Assembly: GCF_001653795.1 (NCBI RefSeq)
Contig: NZ_CP011514.1
Span: 5,204,727-5,268,726, forward strand
Source: Mitsuaria sp. 7
Lineage (GTDB): Bacteria > Pseudomonadota > Gammaproteobacteria > Burkholderiales > Burkholderiaceae_C
DNA: 64,000 nucleotides
Reading direction: 5' to 3'
Each line of letters opens with the position of its first letter. Positions within the stretch are counted from its first letter, which is position 1. Below are positions 62,168 through 64,000 of this stretch, in pieces. The position numbers and the translations under genes were made by a program. Below the pieces are notes generated by a model, which did not search any database, was not told the DNA's origin, and saw nothing but the letters and a program-made list of their open reading frames with translations.

Positions 62168-63157
62168 ATGGAAAAGATCCGCAGGCGGCTGGCGTTGACC
62201 GGCATCGCGGTGGCGCTGGGCGTCGTGACGACGCTGGCGCGGGCCGAGTTCCCGGACAAGCCGGTGACGCTGATCGTGCCGTTCGCGGCCGGCGGGCCGT
62301 CGGACAAGATCGCCCGCGACCTGGCCGAGGCGCTGCGCAAGAAGCTCGGCCAGACCGTGATCGTCGAGAACGTCGGCGGCGCGGGCGGCACGCTCGGCAC
62401 CTCGCGCGTGGCCAAGGCGCCGCCGGACGGCTACACGCTGCTGGTGCACCACATCGGCTTCGCGACCGCGCCGTCGCTCTACCGCAAGCTGCCCTACCAG
62501 GGCATCAACGACTTCGCCTTCCTCGGCCTGATCAACGAGGCGCCGTCCACGCTGATCGCCAAGCCGACGATGCCGGCCAAGACCTTCGACGAGCTGCGCA
62601 AGTACATCGCCGCCGATCCGACGAAGATCAACCTCGCGCATGCCGGCGTGGGCTCCGCGTCGCAGCTGTGCGGGCTGATGCTGCAGTCGGCGTTGAAGAC
62701 CAACCTCACTTCGGTGCCGTACAAGGGCACCGGCCCGGCGATGACCGACCTGATGGGCGGCCAGGTCGACATCATGTGCGAGCAGGCCACCAACGCCGTG
62801 CCGCAGATCGAGGGCGGCAAGGTCAAGGCCTACGCCGTGACCAGCACGCAGCGGATGACGCTGCCGGCGCTCGCCGCCTTGCCGACGCTGTCGGAGGCCG
62901 GCCTGAAGGACTTCAGCGTCACGGTCTGGCACGGGCTCTACGCGCCCAAGGACACGCCCGCACCGGTGTTGAAGAAGCTCAACGACGCGCTGAAGGCGGC
63001 GTTGAAGGATCCGGACCTGATCAAGCGGTCGGAGGCGCTCGGCATCAGCGTCGTCAACGACGGCCGCCTCGAGCCGGCCGGTCACAAGCACTTCGTCGAG
63101 ACCGAAGTGGCGCGCTGGAAGAAGGTGATCGAGGCGTCGGGTCAGTACGCCGATTGA
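62168..63157 (+). CDS. Bug-family (TctC-type) periplasmic solute receptor
   Basis: The 329-residue protein has a signal peptide (RLALTGIAVALGVVTTLARAEF) and Bug-family landmarks: FPDKPVTLIVPFAAGGPSDKIAR, VENVGGAGGTLGTSRVAKAPPDGYTLL split across the fold, VPYKGTGPAMTDLMGGQVDI and HGLYAPKDTPAPVLKKL. Bug proteins bind carboxylates and serve tripartite tricarboxylate transporters. Its neighbours suggest tartrate or a related hydroxy acid; the membrane subunits are not in the window. SD GAGGAG precedes ATG 62168. Confidence 0.92.
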   Translation: MEKIRRRLALTGIAVALGVVTTLARAEFPDKPVTLIVPFAAGGPSDKIARDLAEALRKKLGQTVIVENVGGAGGTLGTSRVAKAPPDGYTLLVHHIGFATAPSLYRKLPYQGINDFAFLGLINEAPSTLIAKPTMPAKTFDELRKYIAADPTKINLAHAGVGSASQLCGLMLQSALKTNLTSVPYKGTGPAMTDLMGGQVDIMCEQATNAVPQIEGGKVKAYAVTSTQRMTLPALAALPTLSEAGLKDFSVTVWHGLYAPKDTPAPVLKKLNDALKAALKDPDLIKRSEALGISVVNDGRLEPAGHKHFVETEVARWKKVIEASGQYAD

Positions 63158-63198
63158 TCCCGGATCGATCGCGGACTGATCGCGGATTGATCGCGGCC
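63155..63198. repeat. Tandem 11-bp repeat between convergent genes
   Basis: Four degenerate 11-bp copies (TGATCCCGGAT, CGATCGCGGAC, TGATCGCGGAT, TGATCGCGGCC) fill the gap between the Bug receptor stop codon, which is part of the first copy, and the end of the converging GntR gene at 63202. Each copy carries GATC. Confidence 0.75.
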
Positions 63199-63201
63199 TG
63201 A

Positions 63202-63861
63202 TCAGCCCATGCTGCGGAGCACGTTCTCCGCCGCCTGCTTCACATGCTCGCCGCACAGCCGCGCGGCGAGCTCGCCGTCGCGCTGCTCGATCGCCGTGAC
63301 GATCGCATCGAGCTCGCGCAGCGTCTCGGGCAGCCGCCCCGGCTGCGCCATCGAGATGCGGCGCAGCACCGTCACGCGGTTGTTCAGCTGCCTGAGCATC
63401 TGCCCCGCCACCGTGTTGCCGCAGCCCTCGACCAGGACGTCGTAGAACTGGTTCTTGATCGTGAGGATCCCTGCCCGGTCACCGGCGGCGTGGGCCTTCG
63501 CGAGCTCGGTCAGCTTGGCGCGCAAGGCCTTGCGCTGCGCCTCCGACGCGTTGGCCGCGAAGCCGCGTCCGGCCAGGCTCTCCAGGCTGGCGCGGACCTC
63601 GTAGATCTCCCGCACCTCGTCGCGGGAGATGCTGGTCACCTCCGGGCCGCGGTGCGGAATGATGGTGATGAGCCCCTCGGCCTGCAGATGCTGCAGCGAC
63701 TCGCGCACGCAGGAACGGCTGACGTCCAGGCTCTCGCAGAGCTCCCGCTCCGACAGCTTCTGACCCGGCGCGAGCACGCCGTCCAGGATGGCGGTGCGCA
63801 GCGCCTGCGTGGCGCGCTGGCGCAAGGACGTCTCTTCGCGGGCGACTTTCAAGAGGCTCAT
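63202..63861 (-). CDS. FCD-type GntR-family regulator
   Basis: The 219-residue protein has the GntR winged helix (RTAILDGVLAPGQKLSERELCESLDVSRSCVRESLQHLQ split over the helices) and an FCD domain (YEVRASLESLAGRGFAANAS, LTIKNQFYDVLVEGCGN). ATG 63861 is preferred; a longer frame upstream runs through the operator region. FCD regulators are usually repressors of carboxylate pathways. Two palindromic sites upstream suggest self-control and control of a gene to the right of the window. Confidence 0.9.
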   Translation of the reverse strand: MSLLKVAREETSLRQRATQALRTAILDGVLAPGQKLSERELCESLDVSRSCVRESLQHLQAEGLITIIPHRGPEVTSISRDEVREIYEVRASLESLAGRGFAANASEAQRKALRAKLTELAKAHAAGDRAGILTIKNQFYDVLVEGCGNTVAGQMLRQLNNRVTVLRRISMAQPGRLPETLRELDAIVTAIEQRDGELAARLCGEHVKQAAENVLRSMG

Positions 63862-63928
63862 GGGCCGGATCCTACCTGTGGACGGGCGATGTCCGGACGA
63901 CCGGATCACCAGATGTTCATACAGACGG

Positions 63929-63994
63929 ATTGTCATACAACACCTCCGGGTCGCTTTCAATCCACGTATTCCCAATGTCGGATTGTCAGACAAT
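63929..63994. promoter_or_regulatory. Twin FCD/GntR operators at the right edge
   Basis: TTGTCATACAA (63930-63940, in ATTGTCATACAA) and the perfect palindrome ATTGTCAGACAAT (63982-63994) both match the GntR/FCD pattern TnGT-N3-ACnA. Their centres are 53 bp apart, close to five helix turns, which suits cooperative binding or looping. They lie 70-130 bp upstream of the gntR start. Confidence 0.65.
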
Positions 63995-64000
63995 AAGCCA

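Noticed and set aside
63155..63198. Short repeats considered as a CRISPR array
   Set aside because: Units are 11 bp and directly adjacent with no spacers, and no cas gene is near.
1..64000. tRNA, rRNA, transposase or replication-origin signals
   Set aside because: No cloverleaf-like conserved arms, ribosomal stretches, DDE transposase motifs or DnaA-box clusters were recognised on either strand by reading.

Overview
The window is a dense, very GC-rich bacterial chromosome segment with Gram-negative architecture: a TonB-dependent receptor, lipoproteins, periplasmic binding proteins, an H-NS-like histone, a DUF2242-type lipoprotein, BON-domain proteins and a Bug-family solute receptor. Gene content and order (sbp-cysTWA followed by a CysB-type regulator; CHASE3 kinase plus NarL regulator beside BON lipoproteins; H-NS with an Ala/Lys-rich linker) point to a betaproteobacterium of the order Burkholderiales, most like the Roseateles/Mitsuaria group. 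That placement is inference from gene content only.

Layout. 0-18.2 kb is a sulfur-acquisition region: a truncated periplasmic-type protein at the left edge, a first sulfate-binding protein, a TonB-dependent receptor, a CysB-type regulator divergent from a paralogue of the edge protein, then the minus-strand operon sbp-cysT-cysW-cysA-cysB with 4-bp overlaps. After a GAF/receiver pair and a small glycosyltransferase comes a plus-strand operon of a TauD-type dioxygenase with a complete sulfonate/taurine-type ABC importer. 18.2-25 kb holds an amino-acid ABC importer of the Glt type, an IPNS-like dioxygenase, and a cystathionine beta-synthase/gamma-lyase pair (reverse transsulfuration). Uptake of sulfate, organosulfur compounds and an amino acid is thus close to cysteine synthesis genes.

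25-33 kb: NhaR-type regulator, BI-1/YccA-type membrane protein, GNAT, Gfo/Idh/MocA oxidoreductase, M3 peptidase, then a short lower-GC accessory pair. 33-43 kb: envelope stress and signalling, with two BON lipoproteins around a histidine kinase, a NarL-type regulator and a lone receiver, then a phytase-like lipoprotein, a universal stress protein and an M13 peptidase. 43-47.5 kb: H-NS, GntR and Lrp regulators and a catalytic acetolactate synthase.

47.6-57 kb is the accessory island of most interest: an exported SpvB/TcB-like protein with seven FG-GAP/VCBS-type calcium loops, an exported RHS/TcC-like protein whose C-terminal tip resembles the DUF2380/SitA6-type toxin domain, a small cysteine-motif candidate immunity protein, two related small secreted proteins, and an XRE-ImmA/IrrE regulator followed by what looks like the first residues of a lost PIN-domain partner. 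57-64 kb: a BACON/beta-propeller lipoprotein and a D-tartrate utilisation module (dehydratase, divergent LysR regulator, Bug receptor, FCD-type GntR regulator) whose last regulator has two near-identical palindromic operators at the right edge.

No tRNA, rRNA, CRISPR array, transposase or origin was recognised.
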